Shown piece by piece: positions 54,286 to 62,842 of a stretch of 64,000 nucleotides of DNA. Origin of the DNA: Bacteroidales bacterium UBA1715 (GTDB lineage: Bacteria > Bacteroidota > Bacteroidia > Bacteroidales > UBA1715); contig DCIX01000036.1 in assembly GCA_002317135.1 (NCBI GenBank), positions 176,236-240,235 of the forward strand. The letters are read 5' to 3'. The notes below the pieces were generated by a model, which was given only the letters and a program-made list of their open reading frames with translations, did no database searches and was not told the origin of the DNA. Each line of letters opens with the position of its first letter. Position 1 is the first letter of the stretch. The position numbers and the translations under genes are program-made.

Positions 54286-55359
54286 TTATTGCTCAATTGT
54301 TCCACCAGCAATCACATCTTCTCCGTCGTAAAAAACAGCAGATTGTCCTGGAGTTACAGCCCAAACAGGTTGGTCAAAAGTCACTTTATACATCTGATTT
54401 GGTAGAATTTCAACCCTACATGCCGCTGGCTGCGTGTTGTAACGTATTTTTGCAGCAATCTGCTTTGCTTCAGTAAACGATTCATATTTTACAAAATGCA
54501 TATTCGATACGATTAACTCATTTGTCAACAAATCGTCCCTATAACCAACAGTTATCGTATTATTTTCCTTATTTATTGCTTGTACATAAGCCGGAACACC
54601 CAAAGCTATTCCTAAACCTTTACGTTGACCTATTGTATAAAAAGGGAAACCTTCGTGAGTGCCTATCTTCTTTCCATCGGCAAGAATAAAATCGCCTTTT
54701 TTTATGATTTCATTGATATTTGGAACATATTGGCGTAAAAATCCACGATAGTCATCATCTGGAATAAAACAGATTTCCTGACTTTCCGATTTCTTTGCCA
54801 AATCATCAAAACCATATTTTACCGCAAGTTCCTTGATTTCCGACTTCATGTATTTTCCTAGCGGGAACAATGTTTTTGCCAATTGTTCCTGATTCAAACG
54901 CCACATCACATACGATTGATCTTTTGTCAAATCCACACCACGACGGACAAAATAGCGATTGTTTTCCGATGCAATCTGAGCATAATGACCAGTTGCTATT
55001 TTAGAGCAACCAAGTTCTTCTGCTTTTTGCAAAATGCCCTTCCACTTCACGTTCGGATTACAAACGACACACGGATTCGGCGTTCTGGCTTGCATATATT
55101 CTTCCACAAAATTCTTTACAACACATTGCTTAAAGTCTTCACGAACATCTACCACATAATGAGGCACACCAATTTTTTCGGCAAATTCTCGTGCTTCATC
55201 AACTGCTTTCGTGCTGCAACAACCGCTTGTAATTTCATCGCTATTCCACATTTGCAATGTAACACCCACAATATCAAAACCTTGGTCTTTCAACAACAGA
55301 GCTGTAATACTGCTGTCAACGCCACCACTCATTGCAACCGCTATCTTCTCACTTGCCAT
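54286..55359 (-). CDS. mnmA: tRNA-specific 2-thiouridylase
   Basis: MnmA makes 2-thiouridine at the wobble position of tRNA-Lys, -Glu and -Gln. The 357-residue product has the PP-loop AMSGGVDSSITALLLKDQG, the catalytic Cys pair (CVVCNPNVKWKGI and the Cys in SQEICFIPDDDYRGFL) and the C-terminal barrel. The family is ATP-dependent and cytoplasmic. A -7 element TACATTTG lies at 55384-55377 on the minus strand. Confidence 0.95.
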   Translation of the reverse strand: MASEKIAVAMSGGVDSSITALLLKDQGFDIVGVTLQMWNSDEITSGCCSTKAVDEAREFAEKIGVPHYVVDVREDFKQCVVKNFVEEYMQARTPNPCVVCNPNVKWKGILQKAEELGCSKIATGHYAQIASENNRYFVRRGVDLTKDQSYVMWRLNQEQLAKTLFPLGKYMKSEIKELAVKYGFDDLAKKSESQEICFIPDDDYRGFLRQYVPNINEIIKKGDFILADGKKIGTHEGFPFYTIGQRKGLGIALGVPAYVQAINKENNTITVGYRDDLLTNELIVSNMHFVKYESFTEAKQIAAKIRYNTQPAACRVEILPNQMYKVTFDQPVWAVTPGQSAVFYDGEDVIAGGTIEQ

Positions 55360-55474
55360 ACGCCTGATTTTATATTCAAATGTAAAATTTTTTCACCGGA
55401 TAATAGAAGGTTTCAAAATAAAATTTGCTCCTTGTAAAATACTTTCGTTATTTTGCAGTTATGGTTTTGGAATT

Positions 55475-55488
55475 TTCCGTGAACGGAA
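55475..55488. promoter_or_regulatory. Short palindrome upstream of the porW-like gene
   Basis: TTCCGT-GA-ACGGAA is a perfect 6-bp inverted repeat 23 bases before the TTG start of the porW-like gene. It might be an operator; it is short enough to be chance. Confidence 0.25.
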
Positions 55489-55511
55489 TACTTATTTTAG
55501 ACTGACATACA

Positions 55512-58214
55512 TTGAAAAATATACTATATAAAGTTTTTGTTCTCATTAGCATACTTTCCCTAATGTGCTGTTCTACAAAGAAAAACACATTTCGGACAAG
55601 GGCATATCATAATATGACCTCACGCTACAATGTTTATTTTAACGGACGCGAAGCCTACAAAGAAGGCGTAAAATCACTAGAACACAACTACAAAGAACCA
55701 TTCAACGATATTCTTCCTGTTTTTTATTATAAAGAAAAGAAGTTATTGCCTCCAATTTCCAGCAATATGGACAAGGCATACGATAAGGCAACAAAGGTTA
55801 TAAAAGAGCATTCAATTACAGCCAAACCACAAACAAAAACACAAGCCTCTACCCCACGACAAAAGGCATTCTATGCACAACGTGAATTCAACAAATGGGT
55901 TGACGACTCGTATTTACTAATGGGTAAATCGTTTTTCTATAAAGCAAATTACTTCGAGGCACAAAAGAACTTTATCTATCTTTTGAACGAATACAAAGGA
56001 CAAAAAATTTGTTTTGAGACAAATCTTTGGTTGGCACGCACAAAAGTAGAAATGGGCCAGTACGACGAAGCTCGCGATATCCTTGACAAATTGGTTGAAG
56101 ATGAACAAAATTGTCCAGAAAAAATTAGAAAGGAATGTTATCCAATCTATGCCGACATCTACATTCAACAAAAAATGTATGAGGAAGCCATTCAATCACT
56201 TACTGTTAGCATTGACAACACGAAGAAAAAGAAGCAAAAGATTCGTTATAAATACATTATCGCACAATTATATCAAGAATTAGGCGACAATGCCAACGCA
56301 CTCAAATACTATGACGAAGTCATAAAGATGAATCCACAATATGACATCGCCTTCAACGCAAAAATCAACAAAGCAACGTCTTTCGATGGTAGCACATCGA
56401 GCAAGGAAGTGCTAAATTCATTGAACAAATTACTAAAAGACGAAAAGAATAAAGAATATCAAGATCAGATTTATTTCGCAATGGCAAACGTACACTACAC
56501 CGATGGTGACGAGGACGACGCCATCGAATGCTACGAAAAATCTATCGCAACAAGTGTTTCCAATCCACAACAAAAAGCAATGTCATATCTTTCTATTGGC
56601 GAAATTTATTATGGCTATAGAAAATACATTCAAGCACAACCATATCTTGATAGTTGTATGAAAGAATTGCCAGAAACATATAGAAACTACAACGAAATCC
56701 GTACAAAATCCGACAATTTGAATGTATTGGCAAAGAACGTACACGGCGCCGAATATGAAGACAGCGTGCAACGTATCGCCAATATGAGTTCTAAAGAGCG
56801 AAATACATACATCGACAACATAATCGAAAAAATTCGAAAAGAAGAAGAACTGAAACGCCAAGAGGAAGAAATTGCCAATATGAATTCCAACCTATACAAT
56901 CAGGAATTCGGCTTAAACAACCAGAAAGTTTCGGGAAGTTGGTATTTCTACAACGAAAGTGTTGCGAAATTTGGTAAGTCGGAATTTAAGAAACGCTGGG
57001 GCGACAGAACCTTGGAAGACAACTGGCGTCGTAGCAATAAAAACTCTTCGGCAGACTTGTTTGCAGAAAACGAAAACACCGACGAAACCGATGAATTTGG
57101 AGAAGAAACAGAACCAAAGAAACCTTTGGTAACAGACAAGAAATCACGAGAATACTATCTACAAAATTTGCCATTAACAGATTCTTTAAAAAAGATTTCG
57201 AATACAAAAATCGAAAACTACATGTTCAACACCGGAATGGCTTACATGAACTTAATCCACGACAATCAATATGCTATTAAAGCTTTAGAAGATTTCGTAA
57301 ATAGATTCCCGAACAGTGAATACAAACCTATGGCGTTGTATTATCTTTATCAGTTGTATGGAGAAACAAACAACACAGCAAAAGCATCTTCGGTTAAAAG
57401 TGAATGTATCTCAAAATATCCAGAAAGCAACTATGCAAAAGCACTTTCCGACCCTGAATTCCAGAAAAACCTAAAAGCACGCGATAAAGAATTGGAGAAA
57501 GAATATGCCGATTGCTATCGCTCTTATTTGCGTAATGACTTTACTGCTATCAATAGAAAATGTAGAACACTTATTGCCAAAAATGCTGATTCATACCTCG
57601 TTCCAAAATTCAAATTGTTATTAGCCTTAGCCGATGGAAAACAAAAAGGAACCGATGCGTTACAAAAGAATTTGGAAGATTATATAAAAGAATATCCTAA
57701 AACAGAAGAAGGTCAATATGCAAAGAAAATTCTTGCATACCTTCAATCAAATCAGTCTAATGCATCATTTGAGTCGGCTATGGTTGCACAAAGCAATGCA
57801 ACAACAGGCACAAACGCAAAAGAAGATGTACAAGAGGAAAAAGAAATATATGAATTTGAAGAAAATGCACCACACTATTTTGTAATTAGTGGCAAACAAG
57901 AATTTGTAGACTTCAACAGATTGAAATTCAACTTTATAAATTACAACTTGGATTTCTTTACCAACTTCAATTTTGAAATAGAAATAAAAGAACTTGACTC
58001 TAAATATGCTCTTTTACTCATAAAAACTCTTTCATCTAAAAAACAAGCATTGAGTTATCTTGAATTGATTGAATTTAACCCAGAAATTTACGATGGTATA
58101 GACAAAATCTTTACCGCTAAATATGTGATTTCACAGAAAAATTATCAAGCATTGCTACAAGACAAAGACATAGCAAAATACCTTGAATTCTACGATGAAT
58201 ACTATGTTCAATAA
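55512..58214 (+). CDS. porW: T9SS TPR lipoprotein, PorW/SprE-like
   Basis: The 900-residue product has a lipoprotein signal (LMCC, C20 likely) followed by the family start RAYHNMTSRYNVYFNGREAY, then many TPR repeats (about residues 110-400 and 590-730) and a C-terminal domain. This is the pattern of PorW of Porphyromonas and SprE of Flavobacterium, part of the type IX secretion machine. It begins with TTG, since no ATG gives the signal peptide; this is rare but consistent. The frame overlaps the next gene by 11 bases. Two T9SS cargo proteins lie elsewhere in the window. Confidence 0.85.
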   Translation: MKNILYKVFVLISILSLMCCSTKKNTFRTRAYHNMTSRYNVYFNGREAYKEGVKSLEHNYKEPFNDILPVFYYKEKKLLPPISSNMDKAYDKATKVIKEHSITAKPQTKTQASTPRQKAFYAQREFNKWVDDSYLLMGKSFFYKANYFEAQKNFIYLLNEYKGQKICFETNLWLARTKVEMGQYDEARDILDKLVEDEQNCPEKIRKECYPIYADIYIQQKMYEEAIQSLTVSIDNTKKKKQKIRYKYIIAQLYQELGDNANALKYYDEVIKMNPQYDIAFNAKINKATSFDGSTSSKEVLNSLNKLLKDEKNKEYQDQIYFAMANVHYTDGDEDDAIECYEKSIATSVSNPQQKAMSYLSIGEIYYGYRKYIQAQPYLDSCMKELPETYRNYNEIRTKSDNLNVLAKNVHGAEYEDSVQRIANMSSKERNTYIDNIIEKIRKEEELKRQEEEIANMNSNLYNQEFGLNNQKVSGSWYFYNESVAKFGKSEFKKRWGDRTLEDNWRRSNKNSSADLFAENENTDETDEFGEETEPKKPLVTDKKSREYYLQNLPLTDSLKKISNTKIENYMFNTGMAYMNLIHDNQYAIKALEDFVNRFPNSEYKPMALYYLYQLYGETNNTAKASSVKSECISKYPESNYAKALSDPEFQKNLKARDKELEKEYADCYRSYLRNDFTAINRKCRTLIAKNADSYLVPKFKLLLALADGKQKGTDALQKNLEDYIKEYPKTEEGQYAKKILAYLQSNQSNASFESAMVAQSNATTGTNAKEDVQEEKEIYEFEENAPHYFVISGKQEFVDFNRLKFNFINYNLDFFTNFNFEIEIKELDSKYALLLIKTLSSKKQALSYLELIEFNPEIYDGIDKIFTAKYVISQKNYQALLQDKDIAKYLEFYDEYYVQ

Positions 58215-58968
58215 CATATTACGATGCTTTTTATTTGTCGTTTCACTCTTCGTTACGACAGTCTCATTCTCTCAGAAAATATTTTCTGGACGAATTGTCG
58301 ATGCCGACACGAAAGAAGCTGTCGTAAAAGCCTACGTAGAGAATTCAACAAAACATCTTATTTGTGAATCTAACTACGACGGTCGCTTTGAAATTTTTGC
58401 AGAAATCGGTGACACATTGGTATTTTCAAGCATAGGATATTACTGGGCAAAGCATATCATTTCCGAAGAAAAAAATCTAGTATTCCATTTAGCACCACAA
58501 ATCTACGAAATCGGTACCGTATTAAAAATGTTTCCCTATAGTTATGAAGAACTTACACGAAAAGTTCTCGGTATGAAACCAACTGACGACACATTACAGA
58601 TAAATCTTGAACACGAGCCATTCCAACAAGTAAACACTCATCAAGCAGGACAGTTAAACTACACAATTGACGGTGCATTAACAGCACTGTATAATGCAAC
58701 AAACCGTCACGCAAAAAATGCGATAAAAGCAGCAGAACTACTCAATCACAAAGAGAATATTCTTATCATCAACAAGAAATTCAACAAGCAGATGGTAAAG
58801 GAAATGACCAATATTCCTGATGACTATTTCGACAAATTCATAACATTCTGCAACTTCAGTGATGAATTTCTTTTAAAAACATCTGAGTTCCAGATTATTA
58901 TGGCTATTTGTTTTAAATACGATTGTTTTACAGAACTCTATCCTGAATTAAAAAATTCACTCAACTAA
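58204..58968 (+). CDS. Exported protein with carboxypeptidase-regulatory-like domain
   Basis: The 254-residue product (starting at 58204, overlapping porW by 11 bases) has a signal peptide and then a CarboxypepD_reg-like beta domain (SGRIVDADTKEAVVKAYVEN, then YDGRFEIFAEIGDTLVFSSIGY). Such domains are common at the N-terminus of TonB-linked receptors but here stand without a plug or barrel. The C-terminal part is helical and unknown. Co-transcription with porW suggests a role in the envelope. Confidence 0.8.
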   Translation: MFNNILRCFLFVVSLFVTTVSFSQKIFSGRIVDADTKEAVVKAYVENSTKHLICESNYDGRFEIFAEIGDTLVFSSIGYYWAKHIISEEKNLVFHLAPQIYEIGTVLKMFPYSYEELTRKVLGMKPTDDTLQINLEHEPFQQVNTHQAGQLNYTIDGALTALYNATNRHAKNAIKAAELLNHKENILIINKKFNKQMVKEMTNIPDDYFDKFITFCNFSDEFLLKTSEFQIIMAICFKYDCFTELYPELKNSLN

Positions 58969-60113
58969 TGGAAATGCAACACTTCGACATAGCAATAATA
59001 GGTGCCGGACCGGCAGGTTGTTCTGCTGCACTAACACTACAAGATTCTGCATTATCCGTTGCTGTATTTGAAAAATCAACATTCCCACGCCAGAAAATAT
59101 GCGGCGATGGACTTTGCGACAGAACAATAAACACACTAAAAGCAATCAAAGAATCATACCTCGAAGAATTTCTTGCAAAACATAATCCACTTTGTATCAA
59201 GCAAACAAAACTAACCTACAAAGGGAGATCATATCTTGTTGATTTTAAGAATTTTGGTTACATAAGCAAGCGCGTTGATTTCGACAATTTTCTATTCTCA
59301 TTAGTTACAAGAGACTGTAAAAACACAACCATTTTTGAACAATGCACGATTCAATCAGCAACAAAAGACGACCAAGGTTTTGTTTTACAAGATGGCGAAG
59401 GAAATAACTATCATGCAAAAATTATATTGGTGTGCAACGGAGCTTCTTCAAAAATAGCCCGCACACTCACAAACGAAAAGCCAAACGAAAACATGGGCGT
59501 TGCCGTTCGTGCGTACTACAAAAACGTACAAGGAATTGAAGCAAACACTATGGAACTCCACTACAAAAAAGAATTTTTCCCCGGCTATTTGTGGATATTT
59601 CCTATTGCCGACGGTACGGCAAATGTTGGATTTGGTTGTAAGACAGAAAATCCTATTTGTGAAAGCGAAAGCTATCGTGACATAATGGAAAACTGGATAA
59701 ACAATGACGAAGAGCTTCGCAAGCGTTTTTCCGAAAGTGAACGAATTACTCCAATTCAAGGAGGACTTATTCCCTACAATAATGGAACATTCTCGTGCGT
59801 AGGCGACAATTTCTGCATTTGCGGAGACGCCGCACATTTAATCGATCCTATTTCCGGTGGCGGAATCGGTTCTGCAATGCTGAGCGGACGATTTGCTGCA
59901 CAACAAGCAGAAATTTGCATAAAGAATGGAAATTGCAATAAGGAATCCCTACTCGACTACGAAAAAAATCTACGGAAACGAGTAGAAAAAGAAATGACCA
60001 CAAGAGCAAGCATACAAAAAACTATCAGTAATCACCCATGGTTTCTTGATATACTTGCATTTTTCGGCCGCCAAGCATGGATCTTCAACAAAATAAAAAA
60101 TTGGTATTTGTAA
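58968..60113 (+). CDS. FAD-dependent geranylgeranyl reductase-family oxidoreductase
   Basis: This 381-residue flavoprotein has the FAD-binding GAGPAGCSAALTLQ near the start, the CGDGLCDR motif of the geranylgeranyl reductase family and the second FAD motif GDAAHLIDPISGGGIGSAM. Members reduce prenyl chains, for example of quinones or lipids; the substrate here is not known. Its ATG overlaps the stop codon of the upstream gene, so it is translated from the same message. Confidence 0.87.
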   Translation: MEMQHFDIAIIGAGPAGCSAALTLQDSALSVAVFEKSTFPRQKICGDGLCDRTINTLKAIKESYLEEFLAKHNPLCIKQTKLTYKGRSYLVDFKNFGYISKRVDFDNFLFSLVTRDCKNTTIFEQCTIQSATKDDQGFVLQDGEGNNYHAKIILVCNGASSKIARTLTNEKPNENMGVAVRAYYKNVQGIEANTMELHYKKEFFPGYLWIFPIADGTANVGFGCKTENPICESESYRDIMENWINNDEELRKRFSESERITPIQGGLIPYNNGTFSCVGDNFCICGDAAHLIDPISGGGIGSAMLSGRFAAQQAEICIKNGNCNKESLLDYEKNLRKRVEKEMTTRASIQKTISNHPWFLDILAFFGRQAWIFNKIKNWYL

Positions 60114-60142
60114 TGGGATTTTCATTTATGCATTAATTGAAT

Positions 60143-60553
60143 ATGAGAAAAATCAAGACTCTGCTAATTGTGGTAATCATGTTTTTCTTTCCAAGATGTC
60201 AAACATCAAGTCACATATCTTATATGACTTCAGATTATGCAAAAGAGGAAACACTTATTTTATTATATAGTAAAATTATCGATAGGGGAAGTTTTTATTT
60301 TTTATCCGACAATGGGACGACTTGCCGATTAACGGTATATTCGTATCGTTTTGATAAAAAAACGAAAAAGACTTCGTATTCTAAAATACGTGTCGAAGAT
60401 TCTTGTGTTAAGAATTTGTCTTGGTTGAATGCGGACTTATTCAAAACTTAATTTTTGAATAATGAATATTTTAAACAAATATTTCCACCAAATTTTCTCG
60501 ATTTATCCAATGATGAAAAAATGAGTCTGTTCGAAAATTTATCAAGACAATAA
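60143..60553 (+). pseudogene. Small exported protein gene with an in-frame stop
   Basis: A frame from ATG 60143 encodes a 102-residue product with an N-terminal hydrophobic segment and Cys19 (FFFPRC, not a good lipobox), ending in TAA at 60449-60451. The same frame stays open for 33 more codons (LNNEYFKQIFPPNFLDLSND and on) up to TAA at 60551-60553. The tail reads like protein, so the gene may have been cut by a point mutation. The shorter form could still be made. I do not know the family. Confidence 0.45.
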
Positions 60554-60688
60554 AGATAGTGTACCATTCCAAAAAACGTAACTCTGTAATTAAACTAAAC
60601 TTCTTAAATTGGTAAAAAAGAAATGGTTTGGTTTACAATCGAAGATTCAATAAAAAATTGAATTTTACTCTTATTTCAAATATTTTTC

Positions 60689-60696
60689 TATATTTG
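60689..60696 (+). promoter_or_regulatory. -7 element of the exported-protein gene at 60717
   Basis: TATATTTG ends 20 bases before the ATG at 60717. The nearest TTG (60658-60660) is 28 bases upstream, too far. The rest of the gap 60554-60688 holds nothing I can support. Confidence 0.45.
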
Positions 60697-60716
60697 TCCA
60701 TATAATTTTTAGGTAT

Positions 60717-61586
60717 ATGAAAAAATTAGCAAAGTTTTTATCAGTTTTTGCATTGTCAACAATGGCTCTTGCAGCACAAGCACAAAATGTAAACAATGCA
60801 CAAGGTTATGTTCAAGTATATGATGTTGCTTCTAAAAGCAATCTTCCATTGAATGAATACAAACAATATCATTCAGAGAATGCTATTGCCGACATTAGTT
60901 ATATGTTCTGGTCTTTCCAAGGAAAATTGACTGTAAAAGTTGAAAACCTTACCGAAGATACTTTGTATGTAAACTGGTCAAAATCAACATTTACAATCGA
61001 AGGTGTTGAAATTCCAATGACTCCAGAAGAATCAAAACTAACTCCTGAACAATACAAAATATTCGAAAAATATAAAGCTGAAGCTCCTGTATTGACAGAT
61101 ATGGACTACGAGTGGCAAAAAATCACTATGGGTCGCGAAGAAAAGAAAGACGAAGTTTCAAAAATCATTAGCAAAAGTACCTATACAAAAGGTAACTACT
61201 ACATCATGCCTCGCACTAAAAACACGGATGCAGGTATTGTGTTAGACACTACTGTTGCTAGTTACGAAGAGAAGCACAATTCTTTGAAGAAAGAAATGGC
61301 AACAATCTACAAAGCAGATTTTACACCAGAAAATACTCCTGTAACTTTCACTTGTAAAATCGTTGTTTCAAACGACAAGGATTTCAAAAATGCAACTGAA
61401 GTTGTTGAAACATTCTACATCGCCTCTGTTCGAGAAATGGATGCGAAACATTTTAGAGGAAAACGTATTGGTCAAGATCCTGATGGATATGCTAACTACA
61501 AATTCCCTGAAAGAAAAAGTACCAGCTTCTATGTTGAAATCAACCCTCGTAATTCAGTATATTTCAACAAAAGATTTGCTAGATAA
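60717..61586 (+). CDS. Exported protein of unknown function
   Basis: The 289-residue product has a Sec signal peptide (about 1-22, ending in AQAQ). The mature part is mixed beta/alpha with many Lys and Glu residues, with a hydrophobic core segment (SYMFWSFQGKLTVKVENLTE) followed by DTLYVNWSKSTFTIEGVEIP. It ends with RNSVYFNKRFAR. No known family is recognised. It is followed by a strong terminator, so it is a single-gene unit, and it has codon use like a well-expressed gene. Confidence 0.75.
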   Translation: MKKLAKFLSVFALSTMALAAQAQNVNNAQGYVQVYDVASKSNLPLNEYKQYHSENAIADISYMFWSFQGKLTVKVENLTEDTLYVNWSKSTFTIEGVEIPMTPEESKLTPEQYKIFEKYKAEAPVLTDMDYEWQKITMGREEKKDEVSKIISKSTYTKGNYYIMPRTKNTDAGIVLDTTVASYEEKHNSLKKEMATIYKADFTPENTPVTFTCKIVVSNDKDFKNATEVVETFYIASVREMDAKHFRGKRIGQDPDGYANYKFPERKSTSFYVEINPRNSVYFNKRFAR

Positions 61587-61606
61587 TTTATCATAACTAT
61601 ATAGAG

Positions 61607-61637
61607 CGCCGAAGGCATTCCCTTCGGCGTTTTTTTT
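61607..61637 (+). terminator. Terminator of the exported-protein gene
   Basis: CGCCGAAGG (61607-61615), loop CATTC and CCTTCGGCG (61621-61629), followed by eight Ts. A perfect 9-bp GC-rich stem 20 bases after the stop codon. Confidence 0.92.
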
Positions 61638-61645
61638 CTACATAA

Positions 61646-62833
61646 ATGAACATTCTTTTTGTCTGCAATAAAAATCCTTATCCACCCAAAGATGGCGGAC
61701 AAATTGCAAGTTTTGCAATGATTCGTGGTATGGCAGAAGCTGGCCATTCCGTATCTGTAGCAGCAATCAATACACCCAAACATTTTCTCGATACAACTGC
61801 AATACCAGCAAATGTAACAGCTTTAAGCGATTATCATAGCACTTTTATAAACACTAACGTGACTGTGTTAGGACTCGTTGGTAATTTCTTGTTTTCTAAA
61901 TTACCTTATACCGCAAGTCGCTTTATATCAAAAGATTTCGAGAATTTACTTTTGGAACTATTGGCAAAAAAAGAATACGATATAATACAATTAGAGGGCT
62001 TATATCTGTGTTCATACATTCCTTTATTACGCAAACATAGCAAAGCAAAAATCCTATATCGCGCACATAATGTAGAGTTTGAAATTTGGGAAAGACTTGC
62101 GCTTTCTACACAGAATCCGCTCAAAAAACTTTATTTGCAAAACCTAACAAAACGGATAAAGCACTTTGAGAAATCCGTATTGAACAACTACGACTTTCTC
62201 ATTCCAATAACGCAACGAGACGGAGATACATACAATAATATAGGAAATCAAAAGCCTACAATTATTGCTCCAACAGGCATATTCATACAAGATTTACCTC
62301 AGATACAACAAACCCCACGCTTGTCGTTGTTCCACATTGGAGCATTGGATTGGGCACCAAATCAACAAGGATTAATATGGTTTTTAGAAAATTGTTGGGA
62401 TAAAATCCGACATGAATTTCCTGTATTAGAACTTCATGTAGCTGGACGAAATGCCCCAACTTGGTTTATTGATAAAATACAAGTTCCTGGCATTGTCTAC
62501 CACGGCGAAGTTCCCAACGCGTATTCATTTATGACAGAACACGCCATAATGATAGTTCCACTTCTTGCAGGAGGCGGAATGCGCATAAAAATACTTGAAG
62601 GATTGGCGTATGGGAAATGTATTGTGTCAACAAGCATCGGTGCTGAAGGTATTCCTGCCAAAAACGGCAAAGAAATCTGTATTGCCGACACGGCAGAAAC
62701 ATTTACAAACACAATCATTGAATTAGTACAACAACAAGAAAAAATCACAGAAATTGGAAACAACGCACAACTTTTTGTACGCAATAATTTCGATAACAAT
62801 CAGATTGTAAACAACATACTATCATCTTTATAG
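61646..62833 (+). CDS. Family 4 glycosyltransferase
   Basis: The 395-residue GT-B enzyme starts MNILFVCNKNPYPPKDGGQI and has the donor-site motif LLAGGGMRIKILEGLAYGKC, with VSTSIGAEGI after it. Members transfer sugars in surface-glycan synthesis. The start lies 8 bases beyond the T tract of the preceding terminator, leaving a very short leader or a promoter inside the gene before. A second GT4 gene follows after 9 bases. Confidence 0.88.
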   Translation: MNILFVCNKNPYPPKDGGQIASFAMIRGMAEAGHSVSVAAINTPKHFLDTTAIPANVTALSDYHSTFINTNVTVLGLVGNFLFSKLPYTASRFISKDFENLLLELLAKKEYDIIQLEGLYLCSYIPLLRKHSKAKILYRAHNVEFEIWERLALSTQNPLKKLYLQNLTKRIKHFEKSVLNNYDFLIPITQRDGDTYNNIGNQKPTIIAPTGIFIQDLPQIQQTPRLSLFHIGALDWAPNQQGLIWFLENCWDKIRHEFPVLELHVAGRNAPTWFIDKIQVPGIVYHGEVPNAYSFMTEHAIMIVPLLAGGGMRIKILEGLAYGKCIVSTSIGAEGIPAKNGKEICIADTAETFTNTIIELVQQQEKITEIGNNAQLFVRNNFDNNQIVNNILSSL

Positions 62834-62842
62834 CCACAGAAA

